This document shows, one piece after another, positions 1 through 8,898 of a stretch of 64,000 nucleotides of DNA. The notes under the pieces were generated by a model. The model saw only the letters and a program-made list of their open reading frames with translations. It was not told where the DNA came from and ran no database searches. The stretch lies in contig NZ_JAWUEL010000004.1 in NCBI RefSeq assembly GCF_034119425.1, forward strand, positions 1 to 64,000, read 5' to 3'. The position numbers were made by a program, and so were the translations under genes. Position 1 is the stretch's first letter, and each line of letters opens with the position of its first letter. Origin of the DNA: Actinotignum schaalii_C. Lineage in GTDB: Bacteria; Actinomycetota; Actinomycetes; Actinomycetales; Actinomycetaceae.

Positions 1-1
1 C

Positions 2-787
2 CCGCGCCCCGGGCGTTCGGCGGTCTCGGCTGCTTCCGCACATTCGGCTTTGAGTGCGGCCAGCGCGGCGCTGGGAAGCGATGACCTCGGGGCGCTGACG
101 GCTGATGCTAGCCGGAGCGCGGACCTGGGCCGGAGCGCTGATCTCAGCCGGAGCGTGGGGAGCGGTGGCGCTGCCACCATGCCGACGGCTGCCTCCGCGG
201 CCACCGGGGCCGCAGATGTGGCTGGTGAAGGCGAAGCCGATGAGGTTCACGCCGCGCGGGCCGAGAACGCCGAGGAACAGGAGACCGGGGTGAACCCGGG
301 AAAAGCACGGAGCCGGAACGCGGGGGCGCGGGCGCCTAAGCGCCGTTCCGGCATTTCGGTGACCCTTGAGCAGGGAATTATCGCCGCGGAAGATTTCGCC
401 CCTATCGCCGGTTCGCGGCGTGAACAAGCGGAGAAACTTCCCAAGCGTTTTGTGGCCGGGGCGGTTCCGCGCCGTCAGCTGCCTAGCTATACGCTCAAGC
501 CACAGATCCAACAGCGCACGGTAGCGCCCTACCAGGCTCCAGAAGCTCCCGTTGCTCCGGTGCCCTACCGCCCGAAGGAGATCGGCGAGCGAGTGACCTT
601 CGTGGATGCGGCGGCGCAAGATGTGGCCGCAGCCGTAGCGCCGGCGAGCCACGCTGCTCCGCAAAGCACCGCGCAGGCATCGAAGGCCGAAGCTGCAGTG
701 CCGCCAGCTCAGCCAGCCGCACCTGCGCATGATGGCCTCGCGGGTGGAGCGGCTCTGGACGAGCTGCTGCGCAAGCGCCGCGCGTAG
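2..787 (+). CDS. C-terminal part of an unrecognised Ala/Pro-rich protein (5' end outside the window)
   Basis: The reading frame is open from the left edge of the window, so the TTG at 50 is not a convincing start and this is the 3' part of a longer gene. The visible part is low complexity: an Ala/Gly/Ser-rich stretch, a basic segment (KARSRNAGARAPKRRSG), a short less repetitive core around VTLEQGIIAAEDFAPIAGSRR, and a Pro/Ala-rich tail ending LDELLRKRRA. There is no transmembrane segment, signal peptide or catalytic motif. The composition suggests a disordered linker or cytoplasmic tail. I do not recognise the family. A strong terminator follows at 859. Confidence 0.6.
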   Translation, partial: PRPGRSAVSAASAHSALSAASAALGSDDLGALTADASRSADLGRSADLSRSVGSGGAATMPTAASAATGAADVAGEGEADEVHAARAENAEEQETGVNPGKARSRNAGARAPKRRSGISVTLEQGIIAAEDFAPIAGSRREQAEKLPKRFVAGAVPRRQLPSYTLKPQIQQRTVAPYQAPEAPVAPVPYRPKEIGERVTFVDAAAQDVAAAVAPASHAAPQSTAQASKAEAAVPPAQPAAPAHDGLAGGAALDELLRKRRA

Positions 788-858
788 CTCTGGCCGGCTG
801 GGTGGCCTGGCTGAATGCCGAGTTGCCGCGCCGCGGGTACGAACTGAAAATAGAAAAT

Positions 859-899
859 CGGGGAGTGGTGTAATAGGAACCACTCCCCGAAGTTTTATT
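859..899 (+). terminator. Rho-independent terminator after the partial first gene
   Basis: An 11-bp perfect stem (859-869 with 879-889) with a 9-nt loop is followed by AAGTTTTATT. It ends the upstream gene and lies 35 bp before tRNA-Ala. Confidence 0.85.
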
Positions 900-934
900 C
901 CGGGCCGTTCGGGTGCTAAACTAATCAGGTCTTT

Positions 935-1010
935 GGGGCTATGGCGCAGTTGGTAGCGCGTCTCGTTCGCAATGAGAAGGTCAGGGGTTCGAATCCCCTT
1001 AGCTCCACCA
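935..1010 (+). tRNA. tRNA-Ala (CGC anticodon), CCA encoded
   Basis: A full cloverleaf can be drawn: acceptor GGGGCTA pairs with TAGCTCC with one G-U pair, the D arm is GCGC...GCGC, the anticodon loop TTCGCAA has CGC at 34-36, and the T arm is AGGGG TTCGAAT CCCCT. The gene ends with an encoded CCA and reads GCG codons. An AT-richer block starts just downstream, and 13 bp of its 3' half recur at 1070-1082. Confidence 0.95.
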
Positions 1011-1069
1011 TTCTGGCTGATAAATATTCACACCGCATTTATGTCGATTTATCTACGTCCGCTTTTAGC

Positions 1070-1082
1070 AGGTCAGGGGTTC
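1070..1082 (+). repeat. 13-bp direct repeat of the tRNA-Ala 3' half
   Basis: AGGTCAGGGGTTC here is identical to 978-990 inside tRNA-Ala (variable loop to T loop). The second copy overlaps the stop codon of the minus-strand lipoprotein gene. It could be an integration-site remnant or chance. Confidence 0.4.
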
Positions 1083-1456
1083 AACTGGACTTTTTCTGCT
1101 GGTAAAGCGTGGACATCCAGATCTCGCGCTGGAGTTTCAGTTTGAACAATGAGCTTTTCAATCCTCCCTACAGCCGTACAGTGCTGTGGAGCATTCGGTA
1201 GTACTCCCTCGATGACTGCCACATCAATGCGTCCATCAGTTTCCTTGATGACGGTACGCAGCTTGAAACATTTGGGGTCACCCGTGATAGCGGTGAAAGT
1301 CAGCTCGTGTGAATCTGTGACTTCGTACTTTGTCCAGTTTATTAACTTTTCCGAGTGCAAAGTGGCTTCGCTGCTCGAACAGCCGCATAACGCAACAACG
1401 ACGCTTAGGAATACTGTTAGCCCTCTTCCGATTTGCCTCGGCGGCCATTTAATCAT
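1073..1456 (-). CDS. Small predicted lipoprotein
   Basis: This 127-aa protein has a typical lipoprotein signal: a basic start (MIKWPPRQIGRG), a hydrophobic stretch (LTVFLSVVVAL) and a lipobox-like LCGC followed by a Ser-rich linker, so Cys at about residue 26 would be diacylated. The mature domain of about 100 residues carries two further Cys (PKCFKL and QHCTAV) that could pair as a disulfide in an extracytoplasmic fold. No family is recognised. It points toward tRNA-Ala, and its composition is more AT-rich than most of the window, like the methyltransferase and pilin genes beyond it. Confidence 0.6.
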   Translation of the reverse strand: MIKWPPRQIGRGLTVFLSVVVALCGCSSSEATLHSEKLINWTKYEVTDSHELTFTAITGDPKCFKLRTVIKETDGRIDVAVIEGVLPNAPQHCTAVGRIEKLIVQTETPARDLDVHALPAEKVQLNP

Positions 1457-1651
1457 TCCGACTCCGAACCCGGTTTTTTTAGACCGGTTGTGACGTATGT
1501 GCGGATCGTGGAAAGCCGTAACCTCGGCGATTTAGCCGAGGCTAAGGATCGTTCCAGGGTCTTCGATGGTCAGGCTACCATGGACGGAAACGGTCATGGA
1601 AGCTTCCTTTGGCTCCAAAATTCTGTCGTAGGCCACCAATAAGCTTCGAGC

Positions 1652-2947
1652 ATGTCACAGAGTATTCGTCGTCCCATTGCCGTGGATCTCTTTTCGGGTG
1701 CCGGTGGGTTTTCCTTGGGTCTTGAGCAAGCCGGGTATGACGTTACCGCGTCCGTTGAATACGATCCGGTCCACGCAGCCGTCCACGAATTTAATTTCCC
1801 CTACGGTAAGACATTCTGCGCGGACGTGCGTAACGTCAGCGGCGCTATGATCCGCTCCGAATCAGATATTCAGGACCAAGAGATTAACCTTGTGGCAGGA
1901 GGTCCACCCTGCCAGGGGATCTCACTGATAGGTAAACGCGCTTTGGACGATGAACGTAATTCCCTCCTCAAGGAATTTGTCCGTTTAGTCCTGGAATTGC
2001 GCCCGCGCTACTTCGTTATGGAAAACGTTGCGGGGCTAACTATCGGTTTGCACCGGCAGTTCCTCGACGAAGTTATCGCACTATTTGTCTCTCACGGGGA
2101 CTATCGCATTGTCGAGCCAGTATCGGTGCTACAGGCAGCAGATTTTGGCACTCCACAATCCCGTAAAAGGCTCTTCGTATTGGGCTATCGGCAGGGTTGC
2201 CCGCGCCCCAGCTACCCGAGTCCACTGTATACGCCACGTCGCATCGATGGTTCACTCCCGGAAGAGAGTCTGCTCCCGTTGGGGCCCAGTGTCAGTGACG
2301 CTCTTGCAGATCTACCCGATGCAGATACTTTTGAGGAATTGCTGCGCGGTGACTCGGTGGCGAGCGTTGGATACTCGTCACCAAGCCCCTACGCGGCAAT
2401 CCTGCGTGGTGTCACACAAGATCTGAGGAATTACGCCCGGCCCCGCCCGTCCGTGAGTGATCGGCTTACAGCATCCGTACGAACAGTTCATACTCAAAAA
2501 TCAATTGATCGATTCACCGCTACTCTTCCCGGAACAACCGAACGTATCAGCAGATTCCTTCGGCTTCATCCAGAAGGAATCTGCAATACCTTGCGGGCCG
2601 GTACCGCTTCAGACCGTGGTGCGTACACAGCTCCCCGTCCTATTCATCCCGTCCATCCTCGGGTAATTACAGTACGAGAAGCAGCACGCCTGCACGGCTA
2701 CCCGGATTGGTTCAGATTCCACGTAACCAAGTGGAACGGCTTCAGAGAAATCGGAAACTCAGTTCCCGTCATGCTTGGCCGTGCGGTAGCCGCAGAGCTA
2801 CTCAAGGCCGATAACATAACGCCTACCCGCGGTGAATTCACGCAGCTCGGCGATGAAGCCTTACTCTCTTTCACCACGACCGAAGCCCACGCCTATTTCG
2901 GGCTCATAGAACGCGTTATCCCGCAACGCAGTAGAGCTCAAAGTTAA
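1652..2947 (+). CDS. DNA (cytosine-5-)-methyltransferase, apparently orphan
   Basis: This 431-aa protein methylates cytosine C5 in a specific DNA sequence using SAM. The motifs are in canonical order: motif I DLFSGAGGFSLGLE (about residue 12), motif IV GGPPCQGIS with the catalytic Cys (about residue 90), motif VI ENVAGL (about 130), motif VIII QAADFGTPQSRKRLFVLGYR (about 162-181), and motif X REIGNSVPVMLGRAVAAEL (about 375-393). The target-recognition region lies between VIII and IX. No restriction endonuclease or Vsr nick-repair gene is adjacent, so it is either solitary or has lost its partner. GC is visibly lower than in the housekeeping genes. Together with the nearby tRNA, this suggests horizontal acquisition. 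Confidence 0.9.
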   Translation: MSQSIRRPIAVDLFSGAGGFSLGLEQAGYDVTASVEYDPVHAAVHEFNFPYGKTFCADVRNVSGAMIRSESDIQDQEINLVAGGPPCQGISLIGKRALDDERNSLLKEFVRLVLELRPRYFVMENVAGLTIGLHRQFLDEVIALFVSHGDYRIVEPVSVLQAADFGTPQSRKRLFVLGYRQGCPRPSYPSPLYTPRRIDGSLPEESLLPLGPSVSDALADLPDADTFEELLRGDSVASVGYSSPSPYAAILRGVTQDLRNYARPRPSVSDRLTASVRTVHTQKSIDRFTATLPGTTERISRFLRLHPEGICNTLRAGTASDRGAYTAPRPIHPVHPRVITVREAARLHGYPDWFRFHVTKWNGFREIGNSVPVMLGRAVAAELLKADNITPTRGEFTQLGDEALLSFTTTEAHAYFGLIERVIPQRSRAQS

Positions 2948-3104
2948 GGATTGGCATATTGAAACGAAGGGGATGTCGTAGTTATTATGTTGCAAAATGG
3001 ATAAGTATTTATCTTAGTGGATAATATAAATGAAATTATCATTATCGTATTCTATTGATTCGTTAAGGGTGTCCATAGGGGGATGTCCTTAGACGGGAGA
3101 GCTT

Positions 3105-5321
3105 ATGAAACACCGCAAACTTTGGGGGTTTTTCGCATCCTTGATTTCCGGTGCGATTGTATTGGCGGGTATCGCTATTCCTACGGCATCAGCCGCTAAT
3201 GACATTTCCGGATTGGTTGATCAGTCTTCCATCGGGATGAACCGTAACTCCAACTTGACCGTGAACTCTCATATCGGAACCACCACCGAAGTTAGTGCGA
3301 CTACGGGATGGGCGGGAACTCTCAAGTTCAAGTTGGCTAAGAAAGGTGCGCATCCATCTGTTAATGCGGGGGATGTCCTGAAGGTTGGTTTGACCCCGGT
3401 TGATCCCGCTTTGGACTTGTTGCGCATAAGTGGCAACTTCAGTTCAGTCACTCAAATTACAGATTCTGTCACCGGTGCCAAACTCGCTGATGTGGCTACT
3501 GAAGCTGGGCATATTGGAGTCTTTACTTTCACCGACGTGAGTGAAGATTTTGTTACCTCCCAAATTGAGATGCCGTTCTACGTTGATAAAGGTGTGCGTG
3601 ACACGTATTTTGAGGGAAATCCGGATGCTGCCCACGTCGATGTCGCTTACGACATCACAGTCAATGGCAAGCCGACAGGGAAGAAGGTTACCTACCGGGT
3701 AAAGAAGCCCGTTGTTAAACTCCCGGATATGGCTTCTTTGGAGAAGACGGGTGCTTCGAAAGTAGATGGCGATAAATCATATATCTACTCTGAGATCCAA
3801 GTTGGTACCAGGTTGCGGCCGAACAATGAATTTATCATTTACGACACGCCCGATGTGAACATGGCTCCGCGTGGGAATGTTACTGTTTACGACGAAAAAA
3901 CTCAGGGGGGTAAAGATTCCTTCTTGGCTGAACTCGGGGCAACGAATCCACATTGGGTAAAAGACTCTACAAAGCCCGAAGAGCAGCGCATGGAGATGTG
4001 GCTTTATGACATCTACTTCCGTACAACCGAGCCAGAAACTCCTGTATCTTCTCGAACTGCGGCGTTTGAGGAAAAGTCCATCACTTTGGATCGCTATGAC
4101 ATCGTAGCCAAGAAACAAGGCATGATGAGCATGGCGAACGCTACCGTACCGAAAGGTATTTTGCTGCAAAAACCGGCTGGCGAGACCCTCACAGCCGAGG
4201 AACAAAAGCTTATTGATGATGCTGGCGGCCTGCATAAGGTCGTTGGTAAAGGATTCATGCTTCGGGTGAAGAATTACTCCTCGGCGTACTTCGATGGAGG
4301 GGGATACTTCAATATTGGCTTTGACGCTGAGCCTGTTAACGACTCGGTTATGCTCAGCAAAAACGGGCGGCCTATTTATGTCAATAAGGCGTCCTACTAC
4401 GCTCAAGAGATTCCGAACTGCGATCCGCAAGTGCATCAGAATTGCACTCCGATTAAATACGAAGGATCCAAACCCGGTGACGTTGAGGCGAAGGGGAAAG
4501 GATACAACCCCGAAGAGCTTAAACCGCCGGGGATTACTGCTGAGACCGATGGGTATCAACTGATCGATTTTGTGAAGCAGGATGATACGGGTAAGGCTTT
4601 GTCAGGTGCGGTGTTCAGTATCTATAAAGCGAAATCCGACGGAACTCCAGGTGATATTGCCACTAATCGGGATGGCGTAAAATTGGAGGACCTGGTGAGC
4701 GGCGCGGATGGCAAACTCTATCTACCGGATCGCACGACAGGCGTGAAACTAGAGCTGAAGCGCGGTAACTATGTCTTCGTTGAAGTCAAGGCTCCGGAAG
4801 GCTTCGTCAAGGCAAAAGACACCATCGTGCCGGTACAGTTCAAGCAAAAAGTTGTGGTGGTTTCCAATACGAAAGTGAAGAACCCGGGTAATAAGCCCAG
4901 TGTCGAACCGAGCATCGTCCCCAGTAGTGGCCCGAGTGTGGAACCTAGCGGTGACCCGAGCGCGGATCCGAGCAATACTCCGAGCCCCTCGCCCAGCGGC
5001 AGCCCGAGTGTGGAGCCGAGCGCTATTCCGAGTGTGGAACCCAGTGGTGACCCGAGCGTCGAACCAAGCGCGGATCCGAGCATCGTCCCCAGTAGTGGCC
5101 CGAGTGTGGAACCTAGCGGTGACCCGAGTGTGGAGCCGAGCACTACCCCGAGTGCCGAACCCAGCGGTACCTCGAGCGTGAAACCCACTCCGAATATCAA
5201 GAAGGTGGAAAAACCCAATAAGAAGCTGCCGGCTACCGGATTCGAAGGCGGCTTGATTATTGCGGTGATTGCCGTATTCGGAACAGGTATCGCCCTGTAT
5301 CGGAAAGCGAAAGCCAACTAA
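3105..5321 (+). CDS. LPxTG-anchored fimbrial shaft/adhesin-like surface protein with SpaA-type domain
   Basis: The 738-aa precursor starts with a signal peptide (MKHRKLWGFFASLISG..., cleavage near ASA|AN). A large extracellular region of about 460 residues resembles isopeptide-forming fimbrial proteins. A SpaA/prealbumin-like domain follows (from about GYQLIDFVKQDD to EVKAPEGFVKAKDTIVPVQF), with the usual K near its start and a VEVKAPEG segment. About 100 residues of PSVEPS-type repeats form a wall-spanning stalk. The C-terminus is a sorting signal: LPATG, a hydrophobic helix and a basic tail (YRKAKAN). Sortase would attach it to peptidoglycan or polymerise it. No sortase gene or second pilin is adjacent, which is unusual for a pilus locus. 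The upstream 158 bp are very AT-rich, and GC is lower than in neighbouring genes. The start is supported by a GGGAGA box just upstream. Confidence 0.85.
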   Translation: MKHRKLWGFFASLISGAIVLAGIAIPTASAANDISGLVDQSSIGMNRNSNLTVNSHIGTTTEVSATTGWAGTLKFKLAKKGAHPSVNAGDVLKVGLTPVDPALDLLRISGNFSSVTQITDSVTGAKLADVATEAGHIGVFTFTDVSEDFVTSQIEMPFYVDKGVRDTYFEGNPDAAHVDVAYDITVNGKPTGKKVTYRVKKPVVKLPDMASLEKTGASKVDGDKSYIYSEIQVGTRLRPNNEFIIYDTPDVNMAPRGNVTVYDEKTQGGKDSFLAELGATNPHWVKDSTKPEEQRMEMWLYDIYFRTTEPETPVSSRTAAFEEKSITLDRYDIVAKKQGMMSMANATVPKGILLQKPAGETLTAEEQKLIDDAGGLHKVVGKGFMLRVKNYSSAYFDGGGYFNIGFDAEPVNDSVMLSKNGRPIYVNKASYYAQEIPNCDPQVHQNCTPIKYEGSKPGDVEAKGKGYNPEELKPPGITAETDGYQLIDFVKQDDTGKALSGAVFSIYKAKSDGTPGDIATNRDGVKLEDLVSGADGKLYLPDRTTGVKLELKRGNYVFVEVKAPEGFVKAKDTIVPVQFKQKVVVVSNTKVKNPGNKPSVEPSIVPSSGPSVEPSGDPSADPSNTPSPSPSGSPSVEPSAIPSVEPSGDPSVEPSADPSIVPSSGPSVEPSGDPSVEPSTTPSAEPSGTSSVKPTPNIKKVEKPNKKLPATGFEGGLIIAVIAVFGTGIALYRKAKAN
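4908..5128 (+). repeat. Perfect 53-bp direct repeat inside the PSVEPS stalk region
   Basis: Positions 4908-4960 and 5076-5128 are identical over 53 bp and spaced 168 bp apart, within a longer array of degenerate 15-bp units encoding Pro-Ser-X-X-X. Recombination between them would shorten or lengthen the stalk by 56 residues without changing frame. Confidence 0.9.
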
Positions 5322-5347
5322 GGTATGTTGGAGGCGAAATAATTAGA

Positions 5348-5390
5348 GTGAGCGGGGGCCGATAACTTTCGACCCCCGCTCACGTTTCAA
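5348..5390. terminator. Bidirectional terminator between converging genes
   Basis: An 11-bp perfect stem (5348-5358 with 5373-5383), GTGAGCGGGGG/CCCCCGCTCAC, separates the pilin-like gene (+) from the ABC exporter operon (-). A short T-rich stretch follows on the + side. Confidence 0.75.
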
Positions 5391-5440
5391 GAACCCTGGG
5401 CTCCCGTGCATCTTCGCGCAGGCGAAGTGCAGCGCAGCGG

Positions 5441-6088
5441 CTAACGCGCTCCCGCCCGCTGCTCGGTGAGGCGCCGGTGGGAGAGCGTGAGAACGCGATC
5501 CGCGCCCCGGGCAATATCCGCGGAGTGCGTGACAAGAATGACGCACTTGCCGTGCAGATGTGCGGCGTCGTGCAAAATCTGGACCACGCCGCGCGCGGTA
5601 TCCTCATCAAGATTCCCCGTCGGCTCATCCGCAAGAATTACCGGCGCCGGGGAGGCCAGCGCCCGCGCAATCGCCACCCGCTGCTGCTGCCCACCGGAAA
5701 GCCGCAGCACATTACGGTGAATCTCATCCTCACTCAAACCCAGCTCCAGCAGCACGGAACTATCCGCCCGCCGATCCACCAACCGCACATTTTCCAGTGG
5801 CGTCAAGTAATCAATGAGATTGTAATTCTGGAACACCAGCGAAATATGGGCACGGCGGTGATGCGCATAGCCCGTCGTCGCAATATCTACACCCTCAAAA
5901 AGCACCGCGCCCTTCGTGGGCGTATCCAAACCCGCCAGCAAACTCAACAGTGTCGATTTACCCGCACCCGAAGCGCCCAGCAGCGCCGTAACCGTACCCG
6001 GCTCAAAACCCGCGCACACATCGGTCAACACCTTCGCTCCGCTACCCGGGTAGCTGTAACTCACGTGATCAAGTTCCATAACATTCAT
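5441..6088 (-). CDS. ABC transporter ATP-binding protein (MacB/LolD type)
   Basis: This 215-aa cytoplasmic ATPase powers the two FtsX-type permeases encoded just upstream. Walker A is GASGAGKST (about residue 36), the signature is LSGGQQQRVAIARAL, and Walker B is VILADEPTGNLD, where the PTGNLD form is typical of the MacB/LolD/FtsE-like subfamily. H-loop: LVTHSADIARGADRV. It is the last gene of a three-gene operon, 9 bp after the second permease. Such exporters usually move peptides, lipoproteins or antimicrobials, or act mechanically; the substrate cannot be read from the sequence. Confidence 0.92.
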   Translation of the reverse strand: MNVMELDHVSYSYPGSGAKVLTDVCAGFEPGTVTALLGASGAGKSTLLSLLAGLDTPTKGAVLFEGVDIATTGYAHHRRAHISLVFQNYNLIDYLTPLENVRLVDRRADSSVLLELGLSEDEIHRNVLRLSGGQQQRVAIARALASPAPVILADEPTGNLDEDTARGVVQILHDAAHLHGKCVILVTHSADIARGADRVLTLSHRRLTEQRAGAR

Positions 6089-6097
6089 AATCTTTTC

Positions 6098-7537
6098 CTA
6101 ACTCAGTGACGAAAGAATCTGCCGGGGAGACCGGCGCAAAATCGGAAATAGTGCAATAGCCAGCGCCACGGCAAGAATCCCGGCGCCGATACCCAGCGCC
6201 CACGCAATATCCGCGCCGCTCACCGCCACGGGAGGTAACCCGGCCAGCGCACCCGGTGCCGCGCCGTCCACAACGGCCCGCCCCACCAGTGCGGTGAGCT
6301 GGCGTCCCGCAAGAATAGCGACGACGCCGCCAGCCAGTGCCAGCGCGCCCAACTCAAGCGCGAAACCGCCGGCAATCGCCCGGCGCCGCTGCCCGAGCGA
6401 CAGCAAGACCCCAATTTCCCGCATACGCCCGCGCACCCAGAGAGCCAACACCGCGGCGGCAATCACCACTCCGGCCGCGCACGCACCGCTGAGCAGCGCA
6501 CTCAACAGTCCTTCCACGCTATCCACCGCGCGCAGCACCCCACTGAAACTCGCGGCATTGTGCTCATAAGTAAGGTCAGGAAGCGCGGCACGGGCCGCGG
6601 CCAGGCTCGCGGGTAACTCGCTCGCGCTCGCGGTGAAACACCGCACTCGGGTGGCGCCCGCATCCCCGCTGAGCTCGCGGCCCGCCGCGCTATCCACGAG
6701 AATACGATTCGCGGCTGCGCTTGCCGGCAACCCGGAGGGATTCGGGGTAGTGCCGTCGAAAATGCCGGTGACGGCACGGGTGACCTCGCCGGCCGGGCCG
6801 CGCAGCCGCACATCATCGCCAAGCCGCAAGCCATTAGCTTCCGCGAAATCACGGTGGATAAGGGCGCCCGGTTCCGTACCGTTGTTCATCTTTCCGGACG
6901 CGAGCCGGTAGAGCTTGGCCGCGAAAGCGGGGAAACGCGCCGGATCGTTACTTGCGGTTACCGTCACCGCCCCCACGACGCCGGCATCCAATTGCACCCC
7001 GCCCGCGGTGGCCACCGCTCGGGCTCCAACCGGAGTGGCCAAAATATCTTGCTCGGTGGCAGTGCTTGTCACCCCTGGCAGCGCCGCGAGCTGGCTGGCC
7101 TGGGCTGGACTCAGAGTGGGTGCGGCTTGTGTCAGCGGATTATCGCCGGGGTTGGTGTTGGGGCTATCGCTGGGGACCGCATCGTTCGGTGCGTCGTTCG
7201 CTGCGTCGCCCGGCGTATCTCCCGGCGCGGTCTCCGGTACTCCGGCAGCCGCGCCATCCGCATCACTGGGCGAACCGGCCGGTGCACTCGCAACGAAACC
7301 GGCTCCCACCTGGGCATCAATAGCGGTGCGTAGCTGGCCCATCGCTCCGCGCACCCCGGCCTGCGCCACCAGCGCCGTAAAAATCAGACTGATGACCACG
7401 AAAAGTAGGGCGTTGCGGACCGGGCGGCGCCGCAGCGCGAGCCCGGCGCGCCGTCCTGCGCTCATGGGCACGGGGGGCAGAGACCCCTGTGGCGGGTGGC
7501 CACCTGCCTGGCCACTCCCGGGAGTTACCCCGCTCAT
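6098..7537 (-). CDS. FtsX-like ABC transporter permease, second copy
   Basis: This 479-aa membrane protein has the FtsX/MacB layout: one N-terminal TM helix (ALLFVVISLIFTALVAQAG), a large extracytoplasmic domain, then three TM helices near the C-terminus (LLSALLSGACAAGVVIAAAV, ALALAGGVVAILAG, IAWALGIGAGILAVALAIAL). The extracytoplasmic domain begins with a low-complexity Asp/Pro/Asn/Ala stretch (APGDTPGDAANDAPNDAVPS...), which looks like an expandable linker. Its start overlaps the stop of the preceding permease by 4 bp (ATGA), indicating translational coupling. It ends with RRSPRQILSSLS, matching the RTSPRKLLVSAA end of its partner. Confidence 0.85.
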   Translation of the reverse strand: MSGVTPGSGQAGGHPPQGSLPPVPMSAGRRAGLALRRRPVRNALLFVVISLIFTALVAQAGVRGAMGQLRTAIDAQVGAGFVASAPAGSPSDADGAAAGVPETAPGDTPGDAANDAPNDAVPSDSPNTNPGDNPLTQAAPTLSPAQASQLAALPGVTSTATEQDILATPVGARAVATAGGVQLDAGVVGAVTVTASNDPARFPAFAAKLYRLASGKMNNGTEPGALIHRDFAEANGLRLGDDVRLRGPAGEVTRAVTGIFDGTTPNPSGLPASAAANRILVDSAAGRELSGDAGATRVRCFTASASELPASLAAARAALPDLTYEHNAASFSGVLRAVDSVEGLLSALLSGACAAGVVIAAAVLALWVRGRMREIGVLLSLGQRRRAIAGGFALELGALALAGGVVAILAGRQLTALVGRAVVDGAAPGALAGLPPVAVSGADIAWALGIGAGILAVALAIALFPILRRSPRQILSSLS

Positions 7538-8898
7538 GCCGCGCTCACCAGCAGTTTACGCGGGGAAGTGCGCAGCATGGGGAGAGCCGCCAGCACGGTT
7601 GCCCCGATGAGCACGGCGAGGGTGAGGGCCAGGGCGAGCGTCGTCGTACCCGCACTCAACTGGACCGCAAGATCATCCAAGGTTCGCGTGGCCGTGGTGA
7701 CATCCACCCCGCCACCTAGCGGGGCCTGCGAGGTAAGCTCCTCCATTCCCGACTTCTTCACCGAGGCGAGCACGCTCGTTCCCACCCGCTGGGCAACAAC
7801 GGTACTGAGGGCCACCCCGGCTGCTGCCGCCGGGATACTAATAAAGATCAGCTCCACCAGGTATTGGCCCAGAATCTTCAGTTTCGAGGTGCCGATAGCG
7901 AGCAGCACCCCGGTTTCGCGGCGGCGTTCGCGCAGCCAGAGCACCAGCACCAGGCTGAGGAGCGCGAGGGCGAGGATCGTCGTCGTGATAATCGCGCCCG
8001 TCATCACGCTCTGCACCCCGGCCACCGCGCCGGTGATACCGGTAAGCAGCTGAGAGGTGCGGGTGAGCTGATAGTTGCGCCAATCGATGGGTAGGCCACG
8101 CGCCTCGTTCATCACCGCTTCGCTATCGGCATCCTCGGCCACGAAGAAGGTGGTGTCTTGGTAAATTTCCGTTTCCGGGGTGTAGGCGTACAGCGCGCGG
8201 GTGGTGGCAAGGTCGGTGTAGACCGCATTTGCGAAAAGTTCGAGGCGGCGCGCGGCCGGTTGCGGGTTATCCCCGCGCACCAAACCCACGATCTCCACGG
8301 TCACTTCCGCCGTGGATTTCTTCGTATTGTCGTAATCATAAGGATTACCGCGCAGGGTGAGTTTCGAGCCAACGGTCAATCCGTTGAGCCGCGCCAAATC
8401 CTCGTGAATAATTGCCTTATTTTTATCTTCACGGGTGATGTGCCGCCCGGCTACCAGCTCGAGGGTGCCGCTGCGAATATTCGTTTCATCGGCACTGGCA
8501 CTTACCCCGCGTACGCTCACGGCATTGCCGAGTTGCGCCTCGCGCTTGGCATCGTATTCCTGGCGGTCCAGCCGGGCCACCTTGGCGTTCACGAGATCCG
8601 CGGTAACATCCTGGCGCGCGGTGAAACGATCCACTCCGGGCAGTGCCGCGATCCGCTCCACGTCCGCGGGTTTGACCGTCCCGCCCCCGCGTGGGGTACC
8701 GGAATTATAGGGGGAGTTCTCCAATACGAAACCGGATCCCAGGGTGCGTTCCGCGTCGCGGCCCGCCGCTGCCGATGCCGTTTTCACCGCCCCGGCCGAA
8801 ACCAGCACGGTTACCACGGCCGTGATGATGACGAAAAGAAGGAGGGTACGGATATGTTTTCGGGTGACGTAACGCCACGCGCGTCCAGCTAAGGTCAC
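7534..8898 (-). CDS. FtsX-like ABC transporter permease, first copy
   Basis: This 454-aa permease pairs with the next gene to form the exporter. TM1 (IRTLLLFVIITAVVTVLVSAG) is followed by a MacB-like periplasmic/extracellular domain and three C-terminal TM helices (GAIITTTILALALLSLVLVL, LIFISIPAAAAGVALSTVVA, LALALTLAVLIGATVLAALP). The frame stays open upstream to 9120, but I chose GTG 8898: GAAAGG stands 9 nt before it, and the longer version would have a non-conserved, basic N-terminus running into the thrC promoter region. It is the first gene of the minus-strand exporter operon, divergent from thrC. Confidence 0.82.
   Translation of the reverse strand: MTLAGRAWRYVTRKHIRTLLLFVIITAVVTVLVSAGAVKTASAAAGRDAERTLGSGFVLENSPYNSGTPRGGGTVKPADVERIAALPGVDRFTARQDVTADLVNAKVARLDRQEYDAKREAQLGNAVSVRGVSASADETNIRSGTLELVAGRHITREDKNKAIIHEDLARLNGLTVGSKLTLRGNPYDYDNTKKSTAEVTVEIVGLVRGDNPQPAARRLELFANAVYTDLATTRALYAYTPETEIYQDTTFFVAEDADSEAVMNEARGLPIDWRNYQLTRTSQLLTGITGAVAGVQSVMTGAIITTTILALALLSLVLVLWLRERRRETGVLLAIGTSKLKILGQYLVELIFISIPAAAAGVALSTVVAQRVGTSVLASVKKSGMEELTSQAPLGGGVDVTTATRTLDDLAVQLSAGTTTLALALTLAVLIGATVLAALPMLRTSPRKLLVSAA

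Noticed and set aside
4769..5317. Antisense frame with LGSTLGSPLG-type repeats
   Set aside because: It is only the complement of the PSVEPS stalk repeats of the pilin-like gene.
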